Positions 8,597-16,309 of a stretch of 33,884 bases of DNA are shown here, piece by piece. Position numbers and translations under genes: made by a program. Location: assembly GCA_025928335.1 (NCBI GenBank), contig JAICJQ010000028.1:1-33884 (forward strand), written 5' to 3'. Under the pieces are notes generated by a model, which did no database searches, was not told the DNA's origin, and saw only the letters and a list, made by a program, of their open reading frames with translations. This DNA is from Gemmatimonadaceae bacterium (GTDB taxonomy: Bacteria > Gemmatimonadota > Gemmatimonadetes > Gemmatimonadales > Gemmatimonadaceae). The first letter of the stretch is position 1, and each line of letters starts with the position of its first letter.

Positions 8597-9199
8597 ATGC
8601 TTTTCTGCGCCGCCCTCGCGGCGCCGCTGTCACTCCATGCCCAACGCGACACGCTGAGCCTCGACGGACGCAAGGCGCTCACACTCGGCCTCGGCATCAC
8701 CGGCGCGCGAAATACCACGACGGTCGGCGGGACGGTCGCGAGCCACACGGACGGCCAGGTGGGCTCGCTCTCCTACAATCAGTACATCCGCCGTCAACTC
8801 GGCATCGAGATCGAAGCCGCCGTCCTCAACGCCGACAGCTTCGTCCAGCCCGGCCACACACACACGAACTCGATCACCCCACTCCTCTTCGGCATCACCC
8901 TCGCGCCCGAGGTATTTGCCCTCTCGAGAAACGTCCGCCCCTTCTTCGCGGCTGGAGTCGGACCGTACGTCCACACGGTGAACGACGTCACGACAACAGG
9001 AGTGTCATCATCCACCGAAACCGTCGCCGGCGCGCGCTTCGGCGTCGGCTTGAACTGGTATGCGGCGAGGCACTTTCTCATGAACGTCGAGGCGAAGTAT
9101 CACGCGGTCGGAGACTTCGATCACCCCGACGCCGCGACAGAGAAGGTCAGCGGATGGGGAGTTTCGTTGGGATTCGGCTTCGTTTGGGGAGGGAGGTAA
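8597..9199 (+). CDS. Outer-membrane beta-barrel protein
   Basis: The 200-residue protein has an N-terminal signal sequence MLFCAALAAPLSLHAQ cut after HAQ. The mature part shows alternating hydrophobic and polar strands, with glycine- and aromatic-rich segments such as VRPFFAAGVGPYVHTV and ARFGVGLNWYAARHFLMNVE, ending GWGVSLGFGFVWGGR. This is the pattern of small 8-stranded OmpA/OmpW-like barrels. The ATG at 8597 gives a short n-region. An upstream in-frame TTG at 8546 would add 17 residues and places KR before the hydrophobic stretch, but would translate the palindrome at 8563, so I prefer 8597. The ligand and role are unknown. It is followed by a strand-oriented 18-bp repeat array and a strong terminator. 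Confidence 0.8.
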   Translation: MLFCAALAAPLSLHAQRDTLSLDGRKALTLGLGITGARNTTTVGGTVASHTDGQVGSLSYNQYIRRQLGIEIEAAVLNADSFVQPGHTHTNSITPLLFGITLAPEVFALSRNVRPFFAAGVGPYVHTVNDVTTTGVSSSTETVAGARFGVGLNWYAARHFLMNVEAKYHAVGDFDHPDAATEKVSGWGVSLGFGFVWGGR

Positions 9200-9220
9200 C
9201 GGCGATGGGCGCGAACGAAA

Positions 9221-9307
9221 GGGCGGGGATACCGAGAAGGGCGCAAATAACGAGAACCACGGGATGACGAGAACGACGGGATAACGAGTGGGGCGGAGAT
9301 AACGGAA
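9221..9307 (+). repeat. 18-bp degenerate repeat array, sense to the upstream gene
   Basis: Five tandem units of 17-18 bases begin 22 bases after the stop codon at 9199: 9221-9238, 9239-9256, 9257-9273, 9274-9290 and 9291-9307. The sense consensus is about GGCGGGGATAACGAGAA. The units vary mainly in the first few bases, while ATAACGAGAA is best kept. The same unit appears on the other strand at 9401-9541. The 342-base gap between the convergent genes (9200-9541) contains only these arrays and a terminator. Confidence 0.9.
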
Positions 9308-9327
9308 CGGCGCTGACCGCGGAAACC

Positions 9328-9370
9328 AACCGCGGCCAGGAGTTCAGCCCCTGCGCCGCGGTTGTTTTTT
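9328..9370 (+). terminator. Rho-independent terminator of the barrel-protein gene
   Basis: AACCGCGGC (9328-9336) pairs with GCCGCGGTT (9355-9363), a 9-bp perfect stem with an 18-base loop. It is followed by G and six T residues (9365-9370), the classic intrinsic terminator on the plus strand. It sits centrally between the two inverted repeat arrays. Confidence 0.9.
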
Positions 9371-9400
9371 CGTCGTCGCCGTAACGTCGCTACCGCTGTT

Positions 9401-9541
9401 CTCGTTATCCACGTCCTTCTCGTGATTTCCGCTTTTCTCGTCATCCCGTTGTTCTCGTTATCCCCGCCTTTCTCGTTAGCTCCGCACCTCTCGCAGTCGC
9501 GCCTTTCCCGTTATCTCCGCACCTCTCGCAGTCCCGCCTTC
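9401..9541 (-). repeat. 18-bp degenerate repeat array, sense to the gene ending at 9542
   Basis: About eight units of 17-18 bases fill the space up to the stop codon of the leftward lipoprotein gene. Read on that gene's strand, they follow GGCGGRGATAACGAGAA, for example TGCGGAGATAACGGGAAA and GGCGGGGATAACGAGAA. Some units carry ACTGCGAGAGG instead of ATAACGAGAA, so two unit types partly alternate. The array is inverted relative to 9221-9307, so a read-through transcript could fold the two into a long stem around the terminator. Confidence 0.9.
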
Positions 9542-10735
9542 CTATTGTTTTGCAAACACTACTTCTCCCGTCCTCCTCTTGTATTTCCCGGTCAGGACTC
9601 CGCCGTTCAAAACGCCGGTAAATACGTCCACCGTATCCCCCGCCAACTGATTCGCCAACATCGCGAACGACACACTGTTCCCGTTCATCCGCCCGATCAG
9701 CCCATCCGTGCGCGGGTTCGGCCCGACGCTCGTATACCTGCCGCTCAACGCCATCGTCGCTTCCGCCGCCCCGTTCGCCGGTGGTGATTCGACGTAGAGC
9801 GTAAGGTTCGAGATGAACGACGTCGCATCTCCCGTCGCCGACGTGACTCGATATCTCCCTTCGATCGGCTCCGTCTGATCCGCGACCACCGTCAGCGTTC
9901 CGCTGTTCAACGTCACCATCGACCCAAACATTCCGAGCGCGCCGTTCAGCCGGCTGATGATTCCGCTGCCGGTGAATGGATCGTTGTTCGTCCGGTAATA
10001 GTCGAAGAAGTTGCTGTCCACCGCCGCAATGAGAACGTCCTGTCGAAAGCCGGGGACGAAGACGCGTGGCAGATCCGACGCGAACAGATTGCGGAGGTCA
10101 CCGTTCATGCTAAAACGCAGACTGTCCGTGAACAGAAAGAACGGACCGAACGGACTCTCGATACGCAGCGCGTAGGCGCGTGCCGCGGCGGCGCGCTTCC
10201 ACTCGACGACGAGCGAATCGTGATCGCGGTTGAACGTCCGCGACAGCGCTCCCGTCGACGCGAATTCAGGGAAGGGAACGCGCGTGAACGCCGTCACCTG
10301 TTCACCCTGCTGGGTGACGATGTGGAGCTGGTATCGAGCGCCGCGATTGAGACCGCCGCGAAGCGCCACGCGATACACGCCCGCCCCAGTTCCATTCGTC
10401 GAAACCGAGAGGTCCTCCACCGCCGGCTGTACCACCCCGGCCGAGTCGATGATCTCGACGCGCGCGCCCGACACGGGAATGCCGCCATCGCTCACGATCG
10501 GATCGGCGGCATTGAACGCCGTGTCGTGGACCGGAATCGCGCCGGTCAGGGTGCGCTCCACCAGAATCACCTGCGTTGTCGCGTTTGCATTGAGCACGGC
10601 GTGTACCACGATGCTCGGCGTCGTCTTCGGCACCGTGATCGTTCCGAGCTCGCACGACGTCGATGCGATCACGCCGAGCGCGGCGAGCGCCGCGAGCACC
10701 GCGGCCCAGCCGCGCCTAAAACCGAATCGTGACAC
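9542..10735 (-). CDS. DUF4249-like lipoprotein, TonB-receptor partner
   Basis: The 397-residue exported protein has a cleavable N-terminus with a cysteine in ALGVIASTSCELG, suggesting a lipoprotein, then the block SIVVHAVLNANATTQVILVE typical of DUF4249-like proteins. These occur mainly in Bacteroidota and Gemmatimonadota next to TonB receptors. The mature part is beta-rich with an Ig-like N-terminal region (GARVEIIDSAGVV). The start is taken as GTG at 10735, which supplies the positive n-region VSRFGFRRGW and overlaps the end of the receptor gene by 20 bases. Translation is thus probably coupled to the receptor. The protein may be a surface substrate-capture partner; the substrate is unknown. 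Confidence 0.8.
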   Translation of the reverse strand: MSRFGFRRGWAAVLAALAALGVIASTSCELGTITVPKTTPSIVVHAVLNANATTQVILVERTLTGAIPVHDTAFNAADPIVSDGGIPVSGARVEIIDSAGVVQPAVEDLSVSTNGTGAGVYRVALRGGLNRGARYQLHIVTQQGEQVTAFTRVPFPEFASTGALSRTFNRDHDSLVVEWKRAAAARAYALRIESPFGPFFLFTDSLRFSMNGDLRNLFASDLPRVFVPGFRQDVLIAAVDSNFFDYYRTNNDPFTGSGIISRLNGALGMFGSMVTLNSGTLTVVADQTEPIEGRYRVTSATGDATSFISNLTLYVESPPANGAAEATMALSGRYTSVGPNPRTDGLIGRMNGNSVSFAMLANQLAGDTVDVFTGVLNGGVLTGKYKRRTGEVVFAKQ

Positions 10736-13091
10736 CGGCCGACGGGAGGAGGGGGAATTGAGAGATCGCCTCGCGCGTCGGCGGCGCCTTCTCATAGTTG
10801 AACACGTACAGGAAAACGTTCTTCGCGTCGTACGCGTTCACCACGCTGAGATACGGCGCGATCGTCGCCCCACGCACGTGATAGGTTCGCGACACATCGA
10901 GGTCGAGCCGCTGCGTCGTCGGGAGTCGCGCGGCATTCCGCGGCCCGCCGACGAACTCCGTCTGCGACGAGCCGCCGCGTGTGCCATATGCGTTCGTGCC
11001 GGGGTCGTACACGCGCCGCACGATCTCGCCGACGATGTCGGTGTACGGCGTCCCCGTCGCGTAGCCGAATCGTGCGCCGAACAGATAATTCTTCAGCCGC
11101 CACGTACCGACGATGTTGATATCGTGCCACCGGTCGTGGCCCGGGAAATACCGCAGCGTGTCCTGAATCCGCGCCGCCACCGCGTACGTGTACGACACCC
11201 ATCCGCTGAACCGGTGATTCGGCGTATCGAACTGTCGCAGCAGCACGTCCACGCCGTACGAGTTGCCCTGCACGGGAAAGAATTCGTCGCCGCGCATCCC
11301 CGGATCTTCCTGCGGGTTCGATTCGAGGAGCGTCCCGTATCGCTTGTAGAATCCCTCGACCCGCGCCAGCCTCGACGTTCCGAACCACCGTTCCATCCCG
11401 GCGATGTAGTGCCACGCGCTCGATACGGGGATCACCGAGTCGCTCGCCAGCCAAAAATCGAAAAGCCGAACCGGGATGTCTTCGCGCGCCAGTGAGTGGG
11501 TCCACTGCTCGAAGCGACCCACCGCTCCCGTCAGCGCGAAATTCGAATCGACGAAGAACTTCGCCGAGAGCCGCGGCGAAAGCGCCGCCCATGAACGCCC
11601 GCTCAGCGCGTCGCCGCGCAGCCCCGTTTCGATGAGCCACCGCGAATTCGGCCGCCAAAGGTCGTCGATGAACACCGAGCCGGCGACCGGCCGCTGACTC
11701 AGATCGTACAGCAGCGTTCCCGTCTGCGGCGAGTTCGCGAGGTACGAGATTCGGTACTGGCCCACCTCGTAGCCGTACGTCCGATCGTGCGCCGTCGTGT
11801 GGGTCGTCAGGCTCCCGCCGACTCGCGCATCCGTCACGACGTTGTTCAGCGTCAGCGCCCCACCGCCCAGATCGAGGCGCGTCGAGAAGTGCGATATCGA
11901 CGCCCGCTGCTCCACCGTGCCGCTGTTCCCGAACAAGAGCCGCGAGACTCCGGCGTTATTCGGCCGCGCATACGAGTGCGACAGCGTCGCGCCGCCTACC
12001 GTGTTCCCCCAGCCGAAGCTGAACGTCCCACCGCTTGGATTCGTCGACGTCGAGTCTCCGAAGCTCGCGATGTTCGCGTCGAGCGCGTCTCGTCCGTCGT
12101 ACAACGTGAACGAGAACTTCGTCGTCGGCGTGAACGCGTACGAGGCGTGCGCCTGCTCGTCGCGAAAGTGATAGGGCAATTCGTTCGTGCTGATCAGCTC
12201 AACGAATTTGTCGGCATACGTTCGCCGTCCGCCCACCGACCACGTCCCCTTTCCGCCCGCGAACGCACCGCCCAGTTGCAGCGTCGACGCCAGCACCGAC
12301 ACCTCTGCGGATCCATGCAATCCCGACCGTGCTTCCTCCGCTGAATTCACCTCGAGCACGCTCGACAACCGGCCGCCGTAGCGCGCCGGAAAACCGCCCG
12401 TCATCAGCGTGATGTCGCCCACCATCGGATCGATGAACGTGCTGAACAATCCGCCGAGGTGAAACGGATTGTAGATCGGATAGCCGTCCATCAAGATCAG
12501 ATTCTGATCCGCCTCGCCTCCGCGCACATTGAGCCCGGTCGAGAAATCGTTGCGCGCCTCGACGCCCGGCAGCAACTGCACCACGCGCATCACATCCGGT
12601 TCGCCGAACTTCGGTACGCCCTCAGCCGCGCGCGCCGTGATGCTCACCGTGCCGACATTCGGCTTCGACTCGAACAACTCGCGATCGAGTGGACGAGCCT
12701 CCGTGCGCATCGCGCCAAGCACCACAGCCGATTGCGCGAGCCGAATCTCGACCCGCGCCGTGTCGTTCGCGACGATCGTCACGCGCTGCTCCGTTGTCGC
12801 GTAGCCGAGGAGTCGCGCTTGAAGTACGACCCGCCCAGGGGCCAACCCATCAATCGCGAAGCGACCCAACGAATCCGCGATGACCCCACGCGTCGTCCCT
12901 GCGACGGAGACCGACGCCCCCGCACGCGTCTGCCCGGTGGCAGAGTCTACGACGCGGCCCGCCACCACGCCCGTCCGCCGAGACTCCTGCGCCTTCACGC
13001 TCGACGCCATCATCCACACCAACACGAGACATTGAACGCCCCGAGTCGCCCAATCGCCCGATCGCCCAATCGCACAATCGCCCGCTCTCAA
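10716..13091 (-). CDS. TonB-dependent outer-membrane receptor with N-terminal carboxypeptidase-regulatory-like domain
   Basis: The 791-residue protein would import a substrate across the outer membrane using TonB energy. After the signal region (VLVWMMASSVKAQ) comes a regulatory-like beta-sandwich (VAGRVVDSATGQTRAGASVSV to about residue 120). The plug follows, with VMRVVQLLPGVEARNDFSTG and LNVRGGEADQNLILMDGYPI. A 22-strand-type barrel ends in the expected aromatic residue, AGVTIRF. The assigned start is TTG at 13091, forming a TTGA overlap with the preceding stop; GTG codons further in (VLVWMM...) are alternatives. The N-terminal RAGDCAIGRSGDWATRG is encoded by an octamer repeat array, which makes the true start uncertain. 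It is the middle gene of a three-gene leftward operon. Confidence 0.93.
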   Translation of the reverse strand: MRAGDCAIGRSGDWATRGVQCLVLVWMMASSVKAQESRRTGVVAGRVVDSATGQTRAGASVSVAGTTRGVIADSLGRFAIDGLAPGRVVLQARLLGYATTEQRVTIVANDTARVEIRLAQSAVVLGAMRTEARPLDRELFESKPNVGTVSITARAAEGVPKFGEPDVMRVVQLLPGVEARNDFSTGLNVRGGEADQNLILMDGYPIYNPFHLGGLFSTFIDPMVGDITLMTGGFPARYGGRLSSVLEVNSAEEARSGLHGSAEVSVLASTLQLGGAFAGGKGTWSVGGRRTYADKFVELISTNELPYHFRDEQAHASYAFTPTTKFSFTLYDGRDALDANIASFGDSTSTNPSGGTFSFGWGNTVGGATLSHSYARPNNAGVSRLLFGNSGTVEQRASISHFSTRLDLGGGALTLNNVVTDARVGGSLTTHTTAHDRTYGYEVGQYRISYLANSPQTGTLLYDLSQRPVAGSVFIDDLWRPNSRWLIETGLRGDALSGRSWAALSPRLSAKFFVDSNFALTGAVGRFEQWTHSLAREDIPVRLFDFWLASDSVIPVSSAWHYIAGMERWFGTSRLARVEGFYKRYGTLLESNPQEDPGMRGDEFFPVQGNSYGVDVLLRQFDTPNHRFSGWVSYTYAVAARIQDTLRYFPGHDRWHDINIVGTWRLKNYLFGARFGYATGTPYTDIVGEIVRRVYDPGTNAYGTRGGSSQTEFVGGPRNAARLPTTQRLDLDVSRTYHVRGATIAPYLSVVNAYDAKNVFLYVFNYEKAPPTREAISQFPLLPSAGVTIRF
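13042..13081 (-). repeat. Octamer tandem repeat at the 5' end of the TonB receptor gene
   Basis: On the plus strand five 8-base units follow each other: CGAGTCGC, CCAATCGC, CCGATCGC, CCAATCGC, ACAATCGC. The first is a rotation of the GCCGAGTC octamer found in the genes at 23677 and 27272. Eight is not a multiple of three, so loss or gain of a unit would shift the frame between the TTG start and the signal peptide. Confidence 0.85.
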
Positions 13092-14857
13092 ACTTTATAT
13101 CGCTCCATAATCACCCGATGAATATCCCGCGCGTCCTCAATCCGTGCGCGGTTCAGCTCGAGTTCCGGGGGACCAATGAGGAAGGGGTACAGCTGGTTCC
13201 CGCCAGCCGCGCCGTGGGCGCCGATTTGGTCGTCGAACGACACGATCTCGTACCCGTCGTAAGCCCCGAAGATCGTCACGTCGCCCGTATTTGGCTGTGA
13301 GGCGAGATGCTCGATGGCGCGCGCGGTCAGATGCCCGGTGCCGTACGGCTCGAGGGGATTCTCCCCTTCGAGCACCTCCACCTCTCCGCCGGCGATGATG
13401 GCTCGTCCGCTCGTACTCTCCACGTGCACCGAAGGTCCATTCTTCGTCGCGAGCAGCCCGACGCCGGGATGCTGGAGCAGCTCGACATACAAGTTTGCGC
13501 GGCGCGCATCACGCATGATGTCGGTCAGCTCGAGGGGAAGGGGATCGTCGGCGAAATACAGCAGTGCGAGATCCGAGCTGTACGTGACCACAACGTCGTG
13601 GTCCGCTTCGATCCGGTATTTCTCGGGAAGGATCAGCTCACGAAGCCCGTACCTGCTCCGGATCCAGTCGCGAAAGCGCACCAGCGCCCGTCGCACCGTA
13701 CGCTGGTTCTCGGGCGTCACCTCGGCGACGGCGTTCACCACCTGCGCCGTGATGTCCGCGTACTCAGAGGTATCCGCGAAGCTGGCCCGCAGCCGGAGCG
13801 GCGTCTCGCCACGCAGCGCGGCGTCGCCCTCGAGGATTCGCTCGACCGTCTTGCCGAGTGTCTCCCCGAAGCGCACACGATAGCTCGACGACGGCGTCAT
13901 TCCGTGATCCGACAGAATCACGAGATCGTACTGCCGGCCGCCGACGTTCTCGATCATGCGACGGATTTCGCGAATCCGCGCGTCCGTGCGCCGCAGATCG
14001 CGCAGCGCCTGAAAGCTCGATGGACCGAAGTGATGCGCCAGCTCGTCGTACTGCATGAACGTGCTGTAGATGATCGGAACTCCCAGGTAGACGTCGAGTC
14101 CCATGGCCATCGTTTGCAGCTCGCGCACGACGACGTTGCTCAGCACGCGAATGAACGGGAACAGTCCTTCGCTGTGCGTCCGCTTGCGCATCAGCTCACC
14201 GACGCCTCGCTCGTATTCCTCGCGGAGCCACTCGAGCACCGCCTGGAGTCCCATCCGCGCCACGCGGATCGGATGGAGGAGGATGAGCATCGCCATCCGC
14301 CAGCCGCCGAGTCGCTGGAACGCGGACAACTTCTCGCGCGTCGCGACGGTGAACGCGACGGTCTGCGCGTCGCCGTCGAGCAGGTTGACATAGCTGGAGC
14401 CCCCCGCGAGCGCCCCGGGCGCGCCAATGCGGTCACGGATGTACTGCACGCCGGCCGGCGTGTTGCACGTGATGACGCGTCGCTCCGCTTTGTCATAGAA
14501 TCGAAAGGCGGGAATCGCCTCGTTCTCGCCGTAGAAGATCCCCGCCTGCGCGTACGGCGTCGCCGACGGCAGGCCGGTAAACCACCGCCGGAGGGTGTAA
14601 CCCTCCTCGCGCACCATGTGCTCGATCGTCGGGCAGTACCCGAGCTCGATGGCGCGTCGGAGCTCCGCGTAGGCGAGGGCGTCGATCTGGAGCATGATGA
14701 GCCCACGGCGGCCGTCGTCCGGTCGCCGCTCCCGGCGAAACACGCGATATTTGAGGGCGAAGTACCACTCCAAGAAGCGGTGGCCGCGAGAAGGCCGCCG
14801 CGGATCGCCAACAGCATCGCCTTGCCCCCCGCCGGAGACCGTCCTGGGTTCAGACAT
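13088..14857 (-). CDS. Alkaline phosphatase superfamily / type I phosphodiesterase-like protein
   Basis: The 589-residue protein belongs to the alkaline-phosphatase superfamily, close to nucleotide pyrophosphatase/phosphodiesterases. GLIMLQIDALAYAELRRAIE carries the first metal-binding Asp. CPTIEHM and WFTGLPSATPYAQAGIFYGE supply the region of the catalytic Thr/Ser, FMQYDELAHHFGPSS the second Asp/His pair, and ILSDHGMTPSSS the Asp-His pair. It lacks an obvious signal peptide; a hydrophobic LILLHPIRVARMGLQAVLEW segment lies mid-protein. The start ATG 14857 (MSEPRTVSGGGQG) is chosen. An ATG at 14923 would overlap the divergent ccdA gene by 80 bases, and an ATG at 14695 would remove a basic N-terminus. 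It heads the operon with the TonB receptor. The substrate, perhaps a phosphodiester or phospholipid head group, is unknown. Confidence 0.85.
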   Translation of the reverse strand: MSEPRTVSGGGQGDAVGDPRRPSRGHRFLEWYFALKYRVFRRERRPDDGRRGLIMLQIDALAYAELRRAIELGYCPTIEHMVREEGYTLRRWFTGLPSATPYAQAGIFYGENEAIPAFRFYDKAERRVITCNTPAGVQYIRDRIGAPGALAGGSSYVNLLDGDAQTVAFTVATREKLSAFQRLGGWRMAMLILLHPIRVARMGLQAVLEWLREEYERGVGELMRKRTHSEGLFPFIRVLSNVVVRELQTMAMGLDVYLGVPIIYSTFMQYDELAHHFGPSSFQALRDLRRTDARIREIRRMIENVGGRQYDLVILSDHGMTPSSSYRVRFGETLGKTVERILEGDAALRGETPLRLRASFADTSEYADITAQVVNAVAEVTPENQRTVRRALVRFRDWIRSRYGLRELILPEKYRIEADHDVVVTYSSDLALLYFADDPLPLELTDIMRDARRANLYVELLQHPGVGLLATKNGPSVHVESTSGRAIIAGGEVEVLEGENPLEPYGTGHLTARAIEHLASQPNTGDVTIFGAYDGYEIVSFDDQIGAHGAAGGNQLYPFLIGPPELELNRARIEDARDIHRVIMERYKV

Positions 14858-15566
14858 CGCGCTTCCAATCGCCTTCGGCGCCGGGCTGGCGAGTTTTCTC
14901 TCGCCCTGTGTGCTTCCGCTCATCCCGAGCTACATCACCTTCATCACGGGGATGTCGCTCGACGACGTAGCACGCGCGCGGCGGTTGGCGCTTATCCACG
15001 CACTCCTCTTCGTCGCCGGGTTCTCGCTCATCTTCCTCGCGCTCGGGGCGTCGGCGACCTTGCTCGGCCGCCTGCTGTTTACGTATCGGGCCTGGATCAG
15101 CCGGATCGGCGGCGTGCTGGTACTGGTCTTTGGTCTGTACCTACTCGGTGTCTTCAACCTACGCGCTTTCTCACAGGAACGCCGGATTCACATCACCGAC
15201 AAGCCATTGGGATACCTGGGGACGGTAGTCGTCGGCTTCGCGTTCGGGGCGGGTTGGACGCCCTGCATCGGCCCCATCCTCGGCGCCATTCTCACCTACG
15301 CCGCGACGCAGGCGCAGGTGTCGCGCGGCATCGTACTGCTCGGCGCCTACTCACTTGGCTTGGCGATTCCATTCGTTATCGCCGCGGTTGCCGTCGAGTG
15401 GTTCCTCAGCGCGTTCGGATCGATTCGGCGACACATGGTGTGGGTGACGCGAATCTCGGGGGCAGTATTGGTCGTCGTGGCGATCCTGATGATCGCTGAC
15501 TACATGCCGATCCTCACGGGGTTCCTCCAGCGACTAACGCCGGCGGCGCTGAAAAGTCGGTTGTGA
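14844..15566 (+). CDS. ccdA: CcdA-like thiol:disulfide transporter (cytochrome c biogenesis)
   Basis: CcdA moves reducing equivalents from cytoplasmic thioredoxin across the inner membrane for cytochrome c maturation and periplasmic disulfide reduction. The 240-residue protein has six predicted helices and the two redox cysteines in FLSPCVLPLIPSYI and GWTPCIGPILGAI, which are symmetric in the two halves. No ATG, GTG or TTG lies at the expected start. A CTG at 14844 gives the canonical N-terminus GSDIALPIAFGAGLASF and has a GGAG (14834-14837) six bases upstream, so CTG initiation is likely. The alternative, ATG 14694, would add 50 basic non-homologous residues. Its start overlaps the divergent phosphodiesterase start by 14 bases. 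No ResA or ResB partner is in the window. Confidence 0.88.
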   Translation: MGSDIALPIAFGAGLASFLSPCVLPLIPSYITFITGMSLDDVARARRLALIHALLFVAGFSLIFLALGASATLLGRLLFTYRAWISRIGGVLVLVFGLYLLGVFNLRAFSQERRIHITDKPLGYLGTVVVGFAFGAGWTPCIGPILGAILTYAATQAQVSRGIVLLGAYSLGLAIPFVIAAVAVEWFLSAFGSIRRHMVWVTRISGAVLVVVAILMIADYMPILTGFLQRLTPAALKSRL

Positions 15567-15589
15567 GGATGGGACATTTGCAGGCCGGG

Positions 15590-15862
15590 GCGGGTGGTGG
15601 GTTACTGGTGGTGGGTTGCGAGTTGTCGGTGTGGAGGTGGACCGCGACGGATCGGTGTCGAAATCAGCCAGGCGATTGCCTGCTCGGCAAAGACACCGAT
15701 GTCGGCCGCGCGGTGAACAACCTGCGCAAGCGAGTGCTCGGAAGCATCGGCGACGGCGAGAAGCTCGGATAATCGCGGAGATCGCGCCACGACCCGTCGC
15801 GGTCCACCTCTACATTAAACAACCCGCAACCCATACCCAGTCACCCACCACCCGCCCGCGTC
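15590..15862. mobile_element. MITE-like element with long imperfect inverted repeats
   Basis: The gap 15567-15933 holds no convincing gene. Instead, a left arm (about 15590-15655, starting GCGGGTGGTGGGTTACTGG) matches the reverse complement of a right arm (about 15788-15862, ending CACCCACCACCCGCCCG). The best-matched inner part is GAGGTGGACCGCGACGG, present in both arms (15633-15649 and the complement near 15794-15810). The arms are some 65-75 bases long with a few mismatches and an indel, enclosing about 130 bases. The interior has an open frame on the minus strand reading LSELLAVADASEHSLAQVV, not recognised. The structure could be a non-autonomous transposon, or a stable hairpin RNA downstream of ccdA. 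No target-site duplication was established. Confidence 0.6.
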
Positions 15863-15933
15863 CAGCGCCGAAAAGCCGCCACCCGCCCCCACCCGGCTTT
15901 AGCCAACATCACCGTCCCCGACGTCGCATCCTC

Positions 15934-16299
15934 TCACAAGAGCCACCGTTCCGTCGCCGCCATCAGTTCCTTCACGGGCACCGGTTTGATCAACACATCG
16001 ACGCATCCAGCCTCGAAGCACTGCTCCCGCTTCGCCGGATCGTCATCGCCCGTCAGAGCAATCACCACTGCTCCTCGCTCGCGGAGCGGCTGAACGAGCG
16101 ACAGGCCGTCCCCATCCGGCAACCGCAAGTCGAGAAGCACGAGCGCCGGAGGATCAATGTCGGCGAGGAGGAGCGTTTCGGCGATCGATCGCGCCGCGCT
16201 CACGCGCCGCCCCGACGCCTCGAACAAAATCCGCAGCGCGTCGATGACGAGCTGACTGTCCTCGACAATCAACACATGCGGTTGTGATGGTCCGCTCAC
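15934..16299 (-). CDS. Single-domain response regulator (CheY-like receiver)
   Basis: The 121-residue protein is a lone receiver domain. The acidic pair is in HVLIVEDSQ (residues 13-14), the phospho-acceptor is Asp57 in LVLLDLRLPDGDG, the switch Thr is in VIALTGDDD and the conserved Lys in DVLIKPVPVKEL. There is no output domain. The GTG at 16299 is chosen because the receiver fold starts immediately after it; upstream codons would overlap the kinase gene. It begins 10 bases after the kinase stop, in the same operon, so the kinase is its likely partner. Output must be by protein-protein contact, perhaps with the exporter encoded upstream or a distant target. Confidence 0.92.
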   Translation of the reverse strand: MSGPSQPHVLIVEDSQLVIDALRILFEASGRRVSAARSIAETLLLADIDPPALVLLDLRLPDGDGLSLVQPLRERGAVVIALTGDDDPAKREQCFEAGCVDVLIKPVPVKELMAATERWLL

Positions 16300-16309
16300 C
16301 GGAAGGAAA

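Noticed and set aside
9401-9541. The repeat units resemble DnaA boxes (TTATCCACG, TTATCCCCG), which could mean a replication origin.
   Set aside because: Only one unit is close to the DnaA consensus, the units vary at positions DnaA needs, there is no AT-rich unwinding region or dnaA/dnaN gene, and the same arrays occur at several unrelated 3' ends.
13307-15499. A 730-codon plus-strand open frame.
   Set aside because: It is antisense to the phosphodiesterase and out of frame with ccdA; both of those show strong family motifs.
15661-15785. The interior of the inverted-repeat element might encode a 23S rRNA intervening-sequence four-helix protein.
   Set aside because: The minus-strand peptide is helical in character but lacks the hallmark motifs of that family, so I do not name it.
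15616-16287. A 223-codon plus-strand open frame through the MITE-like element and response regulator.
   Set aside because: It runs antisense to the clearly conserved receiver domain and its translation is Arg/Pro/His-rich low-complexity sequence, typical of GC-rich shadow frames.
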